64,000 nt of DNA from Pseudomonas saxonica (GTDB lineage Bacteria; Pseudomonadota; Gammaproteobacteria; Pseudomonadales; Pseudomonadaceae). The stretch lies in the NCBI RefSeq assembly GCF_007858365.1, contig NZ_VFIO01000001.1, positions 372,001-436,000 on the forward strand. The letters run 5' to 3'. The position numbers and the translations under genes were made by a program. The notes below the pieces were generated by a model, which saw only the letters and a list, made by a program, of their open reading frames with translations, had not been told where the DNA came from and made no database searches. Below are positions 8,792 to 16,696 of this stretch, piece by piece (position 1 is the stretch's first letter; every line of letters begins with the position of its first letter).

Positions 8792-9619
8792 ATGACAACC
8801 ACCCGTACTGTCCAAACCCCCTTCAATCGCCTTCTTCTCACCGGTGCCGCCGGTGGCTTGGGGAAGGTTCTACGCGAAAGCCTCAAGCCTTACGCCAAGA
8901 CCTTGCGACTCTCTGACATTGCCCCGATGGCTCCCGCCATTGACAGCAGTGAAGAAGTCTTCCTATGCGATCTTTCCGATAAGCAGGCGGTTCATCAACT
9001 CGTAGAAGGCGTCGACGCCATCCTGCATTTTGGCGGTGTTTCTGTAGAACGCCCCTTTGAAGAAATTCTGGGGCCGAACATTTCCGGCGTGTTCCATGTT
9101 TACGAAGCCGCACGCCGTCATGGCGTTAAGCGCGTAATTTTCGCCAGCTCCAACCATGTCATTGGTTTTTACAAGCAGAGTGAGACCCTTGACGCCCACT
9201 CCCCTCGCCGCCCGGATGGTTATTACGGCTTATCCAAGTCCTACGGCGAAGACATGGCGACTTTCTATTTTGATCGCTACGGAATCGAAACTGTCAGTAT
9301 CCGCATCGGCTCCTCATTCCCGGAACCACAAAACCGCAGAATGATGAGCACCTGGCTCAGTTTTGCCGACCTCACGCAATTGATCGAACGCTCACTGTAC
9401 ACCCCGAATGTCGGCCACACCGTCGTCTATGGCGCCTCGAACAATCTCAAGGTGTGGTGGGACAATCGCTTTGCCGCGCATTTGGGCTTTGAGCCAAAAG
9501 ACTCTTCAGAAGTGTTCCGCGCCAAGGTCGAAGCGCAGCCAATGCCGGCTGCCGATGACCCGAGCATGATTTATCAAGGCGGTGCCTTCGTGGCCGCCGG
9601 CCCGTTCGGGGACGAGTAA
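8792..9619 (+). CDS. udh: NAD-dependent uronate dehydrogenase
   Basis: A 275-residue cytosolic enzyme that oxidises D-glucuronate or D-galacturonate to the aldarolactone with NAD+ (EC 1.1.1.203), the first step of the oxidative hexuronate route. It is an extended SDR: the glycine-rich NAD motif TGAAGGLG is at residues 17-24, the catalytic serine region FASSNH at about 117-122, and the catalytic pair Tyr145/Lys149 lies in YYGLSK. The conserved GSSFPEPQNRRMMSTWLS stretch also matches characterised Pseudomonas and Agrobacterium enzymes. I start at the ATG at 8792 (AGGGA upstream) rather than the TTG one codon earlier. It is first in an operon with a lactonase and a TRAP importer and sits behind the second operator copy. 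Confidence 0.95.
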   Translation: MTTTRTVQTPFNRLLLTGAAGGLGKVLRESLKPYAKTLRLSDIAPMAPAIDSSEEVFLCDLSDKQAVHQLVEGVDAILHFGGVSVERPFEEILGPNISGVFHVYEAARRHGVKRVIFASSNHVIGFYKQSETLDAHSPRRPDGYYGLSKSYGEDMATFYFDRYGIETVSIRIGSSFPEPQNRRMMSTWLSFADLTQLIERSLYTPNVGHTVVYGASNNLKVWWDNRFAAHLGFEPKDSSEVFRAKVEAQPMPAADDPSMIYQGGAFVAAGPFGDE

Positions 9620-9664
9620 ACCCCGGCGCTCATAACAATAAAAATAAACAAGGATCGAGTCGCC

Positions 9665-10552
9665 ATGACTGCTGAGCTCATTCTCGATGCACGCAATGCC
9701 ACCGGCGAAAGCCCGGTATGGAGTACCGCCGAACAGGCGCTTTACTGGGTCGATATTCCTGCCCGACGTCTGCATCGCTGGAACCTCGTCGACGGCAATA
9801 CCCAAAGCTGGGAAGCTGACGAAATGCTGGCCTGCATCGCCAGAAGCAGTGATGGCAGCTGGATTGGCGGCATGCAGAGCGGTGTGTTCGCCCTTGCCCC
9901 GCAAGTCAATGGCCGTCTCGAAACACGCCTGCTGTGCGGTGTCGCTCATGCACAACCGCACATGCGTTTCAATGATGGCCGCTGTGACCGTCAAGGCCGT
10001 TTCTGGGCAGGCACCATGCACTTGGACATGGCCGCAGGGCTGCCGGTGGGCGCTCTGTACCGCTACACCGCCGGACAAAGCGAACCGCTCAAGGCACAGA
10101 TAAGCGGCCTGACCGTGCCCAACGGCCTGGCTTTCAGCCCTGACGGCACTCTCATGTACCTCTCGGACTCACATCCGGACGTGCAAAAAATATGGGTCTT
10201 CGATTACGACACCGACAACGCGACGCCGTATAACCGCCGCCTGTTTGTGGACATGAATGAACATCCGGGTCGCCCCGATGGCGCCGCCATCGACGCAGAC
10301 GGCTGTTACTGGATCTGCGGCAACGATGCTGGCTTGATCCATCGCTTTACGCCACAGGGCAAGCTTGACCGTTCCTTGGCTGTGCCCGTGAAAAAACCTG
10401 CGATGTGCGCCTTTGGCGGAGCCAATCTGGACACCCTGTTTGTCACCTCGATTCGCCCGCAAGGTGATGTCAGAGACCAACCTCTGGCCGGCGGCGTGTT
10501 TGCGCTGTACCCAGGGGTCAAGGGCCTGCCAGAACCCGTGTTCAATCTGTAA
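9665..10552 (+). CDS. SMP-30/gluconolactonase-family aldarolactonase
   Basis: A 295-residue six-bladed beta-propeller hydrolase of the SMP-30/LRE family. From its position between uronate dehydrogenase and a TRAP importer I infer that it opens galactaro- or glucaro-1,5-lactone to the aldarate (a UxuL/UxuF-type role). The family metal ligands are present: Glu15 (GESP), Asn153 (VPNGLAFS) and Asp205 (RPDG), and the substrate-contact Asn103 is in RFNDGR. WAGTM and YLSDS propeller motifs are also present. There is no signal peptide, so it is cytosolic, like its partner. The start at 9665 has AAGGA 10 bases upstream. The gap to udh is 45 bp, and 58 bp separate it from the TRAP binding-protein gene. 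Confidence 0.9.
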   Translation: MTAELILDARNATGESPVWSTAEQALYWVDIPARRLHRWNLVDGNTQSWEADEMLACIARSSDGSWIGGMQSGVFALAPQVNGRLETRLLCGVAHAQPHMRFNDGRCDRQGRFWAGTMHLDMAAGLPVGALYRYTAGQSEPLKAQISGLTVPNGLAFSPDGTLMYLSDSHPDVQKIWVFDYDTDNATPYNRRLFVDMNEHPGRPDGAAIDADGCYWICGNDAGLIHRFTPQGKLDRSLAVPVKKPAMCAFGGANLDTLFVTSIRPQGDVRDQPLAGGVFALYPGVKGLPEPVFNL

Positions 10553-10610
10553 TCGTTAAACCCTGTTGACTCACCCCCTTAAATAAAAACAACAAGAGTT
10601 GGAGTGCCCC

Positions 10611-11594
10611 ATGAATTTCAAACGCACCTTGCTGCTCGCTGCACTGCCGCTGGCTTTTTGCCTCAGTGGCGTGGCTCAGGCAGAAATCAAAATCAAATTT
10701 GCCGAGGTTCACCCAACTGGCTACCCGCCTGTTCAGGCTGAGCAAGAGATGGGCAAAAAACTGCAAGAGCAGAGCAACGGTGATATCAGCTTCAAGATGT
10801 TTGCTGGTGGCGTACTGGGCTCCGAAAAAGAAGTGGTCGAGCAGCTTCAATCAGGCGCGGTGCAAATGACCCGCGTGAGCCTGGGCATCCTGGGGCCTGT
10901 TGTTCCTGAAACCAACGCGTTCAACCTGCCGTTTGTATTCCGTGATCAAGCCCACATGCGCAAGATCATCGACGGTGAAATCGGTCAGGAGATGCTGGAT
11001 AAAATCACCAACTCGGACTTCAACATGGTCGCGTTGGCGTGGATGGATGGTGGCACGCGCAATCTGTATACCAAGAAACCTGTGCGCGAAATGGCTGACC
11101 TCAAAGGGATGAAAATCCGCGTTCAAGGCAACCCGGTGTTTATCGACACCATTAACGACATGGGCGGTAACGGCATCGCCATGGCCACGGGCGAGATTTT
11201 CAGCGCCTTGCAGACCGGCGTGATTGATGGCGCTGAAAACAACCCGCCGACCTACCTCGAACACAACCACTATCAGAATGCCAAGTACTTCACCTGGACC
11301 GATCACCTGATCCTTACGGAGCCCATCGTGATCGCCAAAACCACCTGGCAAAAGCTCAGCCCTGAGCAGCAAGCCCTGGTGCAAAAACTGGCCCGCGAAG
11401 CGCAGATGGAAGAGCGTGTGATATGGGACAAAAAGTCCGCCGACAGTGAAACCAAACTCAAGGCCTCAGGGGTTGAGTTCATCACCCTTACCCCAGAACA
11501 GAAAAAAGCGTTCTACGACGCCACCCAGCCGGTACGCGACAAATACGGTGCCGCTTACAAAGACCTGATTGCCCGCATTGAAGCCGTCCAATAA
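10611..11594 (+). CDS. TRAP transporter substrate-binding protein (DctP family), probably hexuronate-specific
   Basis: A 327-residue periplasmic binding protein. The signal peptide (residues 1-24) ends VAQA-EIKIKFAEVHP. The mature part has the DctP hallmarks: GGVLGSEKEVVEQLQSGAVQM, the NAFNLPFVFRD turn, and Arg170 in MKIRVQGN, the arginine that grips the substrate carboxylate in this family. The EIFSALQTGVIDGAENNPP segment is also typical. The ATG at 10611 follows GGAGTG; an in-frame TTG 12 bases earlier is unlikely. It lies in one operon with udh and the lactonase, which points to glucuronate/galacturonate as cargo. The two membrane subunits follow directly. Confidence 0.93.
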   Translation: MNFKRTLLLAALPLAFCLSGVAQAEIKIKFAEVHPTGYPPVQAEQEMGKKLQEQSNGDISFKMFAGGVLGSEKEVVEQLQSGAVQMTRVSLGILGPVVPETNAFNLPFVFRDQAHMRKIIDGEIGQEMLDKITNSDFNMVALAWMDGGTRNLYTKKPVREMADLKGMKIRVQGNPVFIDTINDMGGNGIAMATGEIFSALQTGVIDGAENNPPTYLEHNHYQNAKYFTWTDHLILTEPIVIAKTTWQKLSPEQQALVQKLAREAQMEERVIWDKKSADSETKLKASGVEFITLTPEQKKAFYDATQPVRDKYGAAYKDLIARIEAVQ

Positions 11595-11655
11595 GTCAGT
11601 TCGATAACGCCGCGGTGGCGGGCTCTGGCCCGTTTGCCGCCGCAGTGGTGAGCAC

Positions 11656-12183
11656 ATGAAAAATACCGTACTGCGCTTCAACGACTTGCTGTACAGGGTC
11701 TGTATCGGGATCGCCGGTTTGTCGGTGCTGACCATGACCCTGATTATTCCCTGGGGCATTTTTGCCCGTTATGTGCTCGGCAGTGGCTCCAGTTGGCCCG
11801 AACCAACGGCCATTTTGTTAATGGTGGTGTTTACCTTCTTCGGCGCGGCCGCCAGTTATCGTGCGGGGGCCCATATGGCGGTGTCGATGGCCGTCGATCG
11901 CATGCCTGCCATGCTGCGCAAACAGGCTGCGGTACTGGTCCAGATCCTGATGGTCATCGTCTGCCTGTTCATGACCGTCAAGGGCTTCAAGCTGTGCATG
12001 ACCACCTGGAATCAATTTCTGGGCGAAATGCCGGGTTTGCGGGTCGGCATTTCTTATCTGCCCATCCCCTTGGGCGGCATTGTTACGCTGATCTTCGTCC
12101 TGGAGAGACTCGTGCTGGGTGACCAAAGCCATCGCCGCGCCGTGCGGTTCGACATCGTTGAAGCCAGCGAAGAGGCCGTTTAA
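11656..12183 (+). CDS. TRAP transporter small permease subunit (DctQ family)
   Basis: A 175-residue inner-membrane protein with four predicted membrane helices (about residues 14-36, 50-67, 88-108 and 128-149). The family features are ARYVLGSGSSWPEPTAILLM and YRAGAHMAVSM. It pairs with the large permease, whose start codon follows its stop without a gap (TAA then ATG), so translation is probably coupled. It would stabilise the importer and shape its interface with the binding protein. Confidence 0.92.
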   Translation: MKNTVLRFNDLLYRVCIGIAGLSVLTMTLIIPWGIFARYVLGSGSSWPEPTAILLMVVFTFFGAAASYRAGAHMAVSMAVDRMPAMLRKQAAVLVQILMVIVCLFMTVKGFKLCMTTWNQFLGEMPGLRVGISYLPIPLGGIVTLIFVLERLVLGDQSHRRAVRFDIVEASEEAV

Positions 12184-13464
12184 ATGGACGCTTTTGTATT
12201 GTTGGGCAGCTTTATTGTTTTGATCCTTATCGGCATGCCCGTTGCTTACGCCTTGGGCCTGTCTGCACTGGTGGGTGCCTGGTGGATTGACATACCGTTC
12301 GATGCACTGATGATTCAGGTCGCCGGTGGCGTCAACAAATTTTCCCTGCTGGCGATTCCCTTTTTCGTGCTTGCCGGCGCGATTATGGCCGAGGGCGGTA
12401 TGTCGCGCCGGCTCGTGGCCTTCGCTGGAGTGCTGGTGGGCTTTGTACGGGGTGGTCTGTCACTGGTCAACATTGTGGCGTCGACCTTCTTCGGTGCAAT
12501 TTCCGGTTCATCGGTAGCCGACACAGCTTCCGTCGGCTCGGTACTGATTCCGGAAATGGAGCGGGCCGGCTATCCCCGTGAGTTCTCCACAGCGGTCACG
12601 GTCAGCGGCTCGGTACAAGCCCTGCTCACACCGCCCAGCCACAACTCAGTGCTTTACTCGCTCGCGGCTGGCGGCACGGTGTCGATCGCGTCGCTGTTTA
12701 TGGCCGGGATCATGCCGGGCCTGCTGCTTAGCGCGGTGATGATGGGCCTGTGCATGATTTTTGCGCGTAAACGCAACTATCCCAAGGGCGAAGTGATTCC
12801 GCTGCGCCAGGCGCTGAAAATCGCCGGTGACGCCATGTGGGGCATGATGGCGATGGTCATCATTCTCGGCGGGATTCTGAGCGGCATTTTTACCGCTACC
12901 GAGTCAGCGGCGATTGCGGTGGTATGGTCGTTCTTTGTCACCATGTTCATCTACCGCGACTACAAATGGCGCGACTTGCCCAAACTGATGCACCGGGCAG
13001 TCAGAACCATTTCAATCGTGATGATTCTGATCGGTTTTGCAGCCAGCTTCGGTTACATCCTGACGCTGATGGAAATCCCGATGAAGATCACCACAGCGTT
13101 CTTGACGCTGTCGGATAACCGTTACGTGATCCTGATGTGTATCAACGTGATGTTGCTGCTGCTGGGCACCGTGATGGACATGGCGCCACTGATCCTGATC
13201 CTGACACCGATTCTGCTGCCAGTGATCGTGGGTATTGGTGTAGATCCGGTGCACTTCGGCATGATCATGTTGGTGAATCTGGGTATCGGCTTGATTACGC
13301 CGCCTGTGGGCGCGGTGCTGTTTGTGGGCGCGGCCGTGGGCAAAGTCACGATCGAGAACACTGTAAAGGCCCTGCTGCCGTTCTATATCGCCCTTTTTCT
13401 GGTGCTGATGCTGGTGACCTACGTTCCGGCCATCTCGCTGTGGCTGCCAAGTATGGTGTTGTAA
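12184..13464 (+). CDS. TRAP transporter large permease subunit (DctM family)
   Basis: A 426-residue inner-membrane protein, the Na+-coupled transport subunit of the TRAP importer, with about 11-12 helices. Typical DctM blocks are present: GGVNKFSLLAIPFFVLAGAIM, STFFGAISGSSVADTASVGS followed by LIPEM, TPPSHNSVLYS, ATESAAIAVVW, and the closing LGIGLITPPVGAVLFVGAAVG. It is the last gene of the udh-lactonase-TRAP unit. A REP hairpin begins 11 bp after its stop and may mark or protect the 3' end of the message. Confidence 0.93.
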   Translation: MDAFVLLGSFIVLILIGMPVAYALGLSALVGAWWIDIPFDALMIQVAGGVNKFSLLAIPFFVLAGAIMAEGGMSRRLVAFAGVLVGFVRGGLSLVNIVASTFFGAISGSSVADTASVGSVLIPEMERAGYPREFSTAVTVSGSVQALLTPPSHNSVLYSLAAGGTVSIASLFMAGIMPGLLLSAVMMGLCMIFARKRNYPKGEVIPLRQALKIAGDAMWGMMAMVIILGGILSGIFTATESAAIAVVWSFFVTMFIYRDYKWRDLPKLMHRAVRTISIVMILIGFAASFGYILTLMEIPMKITTAFLTLSDNRYVILMCINVMLLLLGTVMDMAPLILILTPILLPVIVGIGVDPVHFGMIMLVNLGIGLITPPVGAVLFVGAAVGKVTIENTVKALLPFYIALFLVLMLVTYVPAISLWLPSMVL

Positions 13465-13475
13465 GGCGCATCCTT

Positions 13476-13572
13476 ACCTGTAGCCGCTGCCGCAGGCTGC
13501 GATGGGTTGCGAAGCGACCCGCTTTCGAGATTCACTCGCCCCTTATCGCAGCCTGCGGCAGCGGCTACAGGT
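13476..13572. repeat. REP-type inverted repeat (REPIN)
   Basis: The 28-bp arms 13476-13503 and 13545-13572 are perfect inverted copies around a 41-bp centre. The arm begins ACCTGTAGCCGCTGCCGCAG, the usual look of Pseudomonas REP sequences. It lies wholly between the TRAP permease stop and the EamA gene's ribosome site. In RNA it would form a long stable hairpin. Confidence 0.9.
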
Positions 13573-13603
13573 AGCTTTTTCCAGCCAAGGAGGCTGGTTG
13601 CTT

Positions 13604-14518
13604 ATGTCTGCTCCTGCTTTATTTCCCCGTCATATTGCGGTGCTGATTCTGGTGCTGCTGGCCTGTGCTTTCGCTGGCAACCATATTGCCGCCCGCATCG
13701 CGTTCGACCACGACACCGGTCTGCTTCTGGCTATCTTGTGCCGTGCCGGTGTGACCTTGCTGGTGCTCACCAGTCTGGTGCTGTGGCAACGCGAACGGCC
13801 TCGCCTGACACCCGCCAACTGGCGCTGGCAACTCCTGCTGGGACTGCTGATTGCGGCACAGAGTTTCTTTATTTATTCCGCAGTGGCGCGGATCCCCGTG
13901 GCACTGGCCTTGCTGATCGCCAACGTGGCGCCGATCCTGCTGGTATTGCTGACTTGGGCATTGGGCGGCGCTGCTCCCACCCGACGTGCCGCTCTGCTGA
14001 TGGGCATGATCATGCTAGGTCTGGTCTTTGCCCTCGATGTGCCTGAGCGCCTGTCCAGCCAAGGCACCACTGAAGCGCAATGGCTTGAAGGCATCGCCTT
14101 TGGCTTCGCTGCGGCCACTGTGTTTGCCTGCGCGCTGTGGATCACCGATCACAAACTTTCCAGTCTGCGCGGTACCGTACGCAGCATGCTGACGATGTTG
14201 ATTGTCTTCAGCGCTGCGGCAGTGGCCGGGTTTAGCGGCGTGTTGCCCGGCGGCGTATCCCTGCCGAGTTCGTCCACCGGCTGGACCGCCCTCGCCTTTC
14301 TGGTGGCGCTGTATGGGCTAGGCTTTTGTTTGCTGTTTATCTGCGTAACCCGCCTGGACATGGCCCGCAACGCACCAGTGATGAACGTGGAGCCAGTGGC
14401 GAGCCTGCTGTTTGGTTGGTTGATCCTGGATCAACTGCTTAGCAGCGGTCAGATTATCGGCGGGCTGATTGTGGTTGCAGGCATTGTGATGCTGACCTGG
14501 CGACGTGCCACAGATTGA
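13604..14518 (+). CDS. EamA/DMT-family membrane transporter
   Basis: A 304-residue inner-membrane protein of the drug/metabolite transporter superfamily, with ten predicted helices in two EamA repeats (roughly residues 8-140 and 160-300). Each repeat ends with a typical helix pair, for example PVALALLIANVAPILLVLL in the first and APVMNVEPVASLLFGWLILDQ in the second. The ATG at 13604 has an excellent AAGGAGG site at 13587-13593; a longer frame exists but its 5' part is the REP element. The substrate is unknown. Its place after the hexuronate operon and before a sugar epimerase suggests export or import of a related metabolite, but the REP hairpin argues for a separate transcript. Confidence 0.88.
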   Translation: MSAPALFPRHIAVLILVLLACAFAGNHIAARIAFDHDTGLLLAILCRAGVTLLVLTSLVLWQRERPRLTPANWRWQLLLGLLIAAQSFFIYSAVARIPVALALLIANVAPILLVLLTWALGGAAPTRRAALLMGMIMLGLVFALDVPERLSSQGTTEAQWLEGIAFGFAAATVFACALWITDHKLSSLRGTVRSMLTMLIVFSAAAVAGFSGVLPGGVSLPSSSTGWTALAFLVALYGLGFCLLFICVTRLDMARNAPVMNVEPVASLLFGWLILDQLLSSGQIIGGLIVVAGIVMLTWRRATD

Positions 14519-14544
14519 TCTGACACTTTTTACGGTAGCGTCTC

Positions 14545-15426
14545 ATGACCCCACACCTATTGACCCTTGAAGACGGCATGACACGTCTGATCCTTGCTCC
14601 ATCTATAGGCGGCAGTATTCTTGACTGGCGCCTAATTGCCAGCAACCAGCCCTTATTGCGCAACAGCCGTGCCGATGCATTGGCCAGCGGCTCAGCCAAC
14701 CAGTTGGCATGCTATCCGCTGGTGCCATGGTCAAACCGGGTAGGCGGTGGCGGTTTCAATGGCCCTGACCACTGGTTTGCGCTGGCGCCTAACAGCCCGC
14801 CCGGGCCACTGCCGATCCATGGCAGCGCTTGGCAGCAAGCCTGGGCCGTAAAAGAACACAGTTCCCGGCATGCCTGCCTGCAACTCGACAGCACGATCCC
14901 GTTCGCCTATAGCGCACAACTCATCTACACCCTGCGAGATGGGCAATTGAACATCGAGTTGAAGGTGACCCATCAAGACAAACATGCCGCCTGGCATGGC
15001 TTGGGGTTGCACCCCTACCTGCCGCGCACCGCGAACACCCGCTTACAGGCGAAAACCGCGAAGGTGTGGCTGTGCGATTCCCAAGGGTTGCCCACGGACT
15101 GCGTGCCCCTACCGGCCGAATGGGACTTTAATCAAGGCAATTCACTGCCCCAGTCACGGCTGGACAACTGTTTTACCGAATGGGACGGCCATGCGCGGAT
15201 TATCCAGCCGGACTTGGGCTACACGCTGGAATGCCAGGCAAGCGGCACCGAGTACTGCCTGGTGTATTGCCCACCGGGGGAAGACTTTTTCTGTTTCGAG
15301 CCCGTCACTCACCCCGTCAACGCCCACCACCTGCCCGGTCATCCGGGCCTGACGTTGCTGCACAAGGGGCAAACGATGGGAGTCAGCTGCAAGCTTGTCG
15401 CTAAAAACTTGAACACAGACCAATAA
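14545..15426 (+). CDS. Aldose 1-epimerase family protein (mutarotase-like)
   Basis: A 293-residue cytosolic protein of the galactose mutarotase-like fold. It has the substrate-binding PWSNR at 61-65, His92 (PIHG) and His156 (GLHPYL), the two histidines conserved around the sugar ring oxygen, and the late FEPVTHPVNA segment that carries the acidic catalytic region. It would interconvert alpha and beta anomers of a sugar or uronate, feeding the right anomer to a dehydrogenase. It starts 26 bp after the EamA stop, so the two are probably co-transcribed. The exact sugar is not visible; the context of hexuronate genes makes a uronate or aldose plausible. Confidence 0.85.
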   Translation: MTPHLLTLEDGMTRLILAPSIGGSILDWRLIASNQPLLRNSRADALASGSANQLACYPLVPWSNRVGGGGFNGPDHWFALAPNSPPGPLPIHGSAWQQAWAVKEHSSRHACLQLDSTIPFAYSAQLIYTLRDGQLNIELKVTHQDKHAAWHGLGLHPYLPRTANTRLQAKTAKVWLCDSQGLPTDCVPLPAEWDFNQGNSLPQSRLDNCFTEWDGHARIIQPDLGYTLECQASGTEYCLVYCPPGEDFFCFEPVTHPVNAHHLPGHPGLTLLHKGQTMGVSCKLVAKNLNTDQ

Positions 15427-15450
15427 CCGAAGGAATTAACGCGCGGGCTG

Positions 15451-15555
15451 TTAGGCGGTGTTTTGCATCAGGTCGCCAAAGGGCACTGTCATATAGCCAA
15501 ACTGGCGTCTTATCACCCGTAATGGGTGTTCGTACTCGGCACCGCCGAAGGCCAT
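15451..15555 (-). pseudogene. Remnant of an IS5-family transposase C-terminus
   Basis: The minus strand from 15555 to 15451 reads through 34 codons containing EYEHPLRVIRRQFGY followed by LMQNTA and a stop. This closely matches the C-terminal block of IS5-type DDE transposases (typically VEHPFRVIKRQFGY, then RYRGLAKNTA), where the Glu is the last acidic catalytic residue. Upstream the frame is closed by a stop codon and the rest of the element is gone. It is a scar between the epimerase gene and the efflux operon. I see no intact terminal repeats. Confidence 0.7.
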
Positions 15556-15603
15556 CCTCTCTCAAAGGCTTACGGTGCGCATGTTGCCAATTTTTTCGCC
15601 AAT

Positions 15604-16476
15604 TTAATTGTCGGAACTTTCTTCATGATTCACTTGAACACTGGCCGTCATCCCCGCGCTCAAAACACTCCCCTCGGGAATTTGTTCAATTTTGATTCTC
15701 ACCGGGATTCGTTGTGCCAAGCGCACCCAGTTAAAGGTGGGTTCAACCTGCGCCAACAATTGCGGATCGGGATTGGTATTGGAGTCCGTGATGCCGCGAC
15801 TGAAGCTTTGCACATGCCCGTGCATAGGTTCGTTGGCACTCATGAGCCAGATAGTCACTGGATCACCGACTTTTACCCTGGGTAGTTTTGTCTCCTCAAA
15901 ATAGGCTTGAACGTAGAAAGTCGAGTCGTCCACCAGAGCCATGATGGGCTGTCCGGCAGTCACGTAGTTTCCCTGTGCTAACTGCAAATTAGTGATGTAC
16001 CCGCTTCGCGGTGCCCTCATCACACACCGGGCCAGATTGATCTCGGCCAGTCGCACATCAGCCAGCGCTTCATCGAGCTCGCCTTGCGCGACTTTTGCAT
16101 TGAATTTTGCGTTCTCCAGCAGTTCAGCACTGATAGCTCCCGATCCGAGCGTAATCCGGCGCTGTGCTTCGTGCTCACTTTGCTTGAGTTTTTGCTGTCG
16201 GGTTTCAGCTACAGCACGCGCACTCTGCAACGCGGCTTCAAAACGCTCAGGGTCAATCGTCAGTAACACATCCCCTGCGTTTACCGCTTGGTTGTCCACA
16301 ACATTCAGTGTCTCTACCCAACCCGACACGTCGGGTGCGAGCGTGATGATATCCGCACGGATACGCGCATCACGCGTCCACGGCGACAGCATGTAGTAAC
16401 GCCACAGTTCATATCCCGCGAACACGGCGACCAGCACCAACGCCAGGGTCACTACAACCCGCATTAACATGCGCAT
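15604..16476 (-). CDS. HlyD-family periplasmic adaptor of an AaeAB-like efflux pump
   Basis: A 290-residue membrane-fusion protein with one N-terminal membrane anchor (about residues 6-26), then the biotinyl-lipoyl-like halves (DVSGWVETLNVVDNQAVNAGDVLLTIDPERF and the matching RAPRSGYITNLQLAQGNYVTAGQPI), a short coiled-coil hairpin between them (about 80-130), and a beta-barrel part. It would connect the FUSC inner-membrane protein to an outer-membrane channel for export of aromatic or other organic acids. An AAGGA site precedes the ATG at 16476. It is the last gene of the FUSC-DUF1656-HlyD operon, 13 bp after the DUF1656 stop. AaeA in Escherichia coli is the nearest named relative by organisation. 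Confidence 0.9.
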   Translation of the reverse strand: MRMLMRVVVTLALVLVAVFAGYELWRYYMLSPWTRDARIRADIITLAPDVSGWVETLNVVDNQAVNAGDVLLTIDPERFEAALQSARAVAETRQQKLKQSEHEAQRRITLGSGAISAELLENAKFNAKVAQGELDEALADVRLAEINLARCVMRAPRSGYITNLQLAQGNYVTAGQPIMALVDDSTFYVQAYFEETKLPRVKVGDPVTIWLMSANEPMHGHVQSFSRGITDSNTNPDPQLLAQVEPTFNWVRLAQRIPVRIKIEQIPEGSVLSAGMTASVQVNHEESSDN

Positions 16477-16489
16477 GAGTTATTCCTTT

Positions 16490-16696
16490 TCATAACGGGC
16501 CTAACCCTTTGGTGACTAGCGTCAAGACACAAACGTAAATGGCGACATCGAATAGCGCTTCGTGCCAGATCCATCTATGCCAACCTGTTAATTGCAGTAA
16601 CGCCCGTAAACCAGCCGTGATCAGCAAGGCGAGCAACATATAAAACAAAAACGGGCTAAGCAGCACTCCGCCCAATGACCACTCACGCAATCCCAT
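16490..16696 (-). CDS. DUF1656 small membrane protein (AaeX-like)
   Basis: A 68-residue protein with two membrane helices (about residues 10-33 and 48-63). It shows the DUF1656 pattern: an N-terminal REWSLGGVLLSPFLFYMLLA and a Trp-rich turn (GWHRWIWHEALFDVAIYVCVL). DUF1656 proteins almost always sit between a FUSC protein and an HlyD adaptor, as here. I start at the ATG at 16696, inside the 3' end of the FUSC gene (14-bp overlap); a longer frame would run deep into that gene. Its molecular role in the pump is unknown. Confidence 0.88.
   Translation of the reverse strand: MGLREWSLGGVLLSPFLFYMLLALLITAGLRALLQLTGWHRWIWHEALFDVAIYVCVLTLVTKGLGPL

Noticed and set aside
13502..13603. Upstream extension of the EamA gene
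   Set aside because: The extra 34 codons are REP sequence; a perfect AAGGAGG site supports the ATG at 13604.
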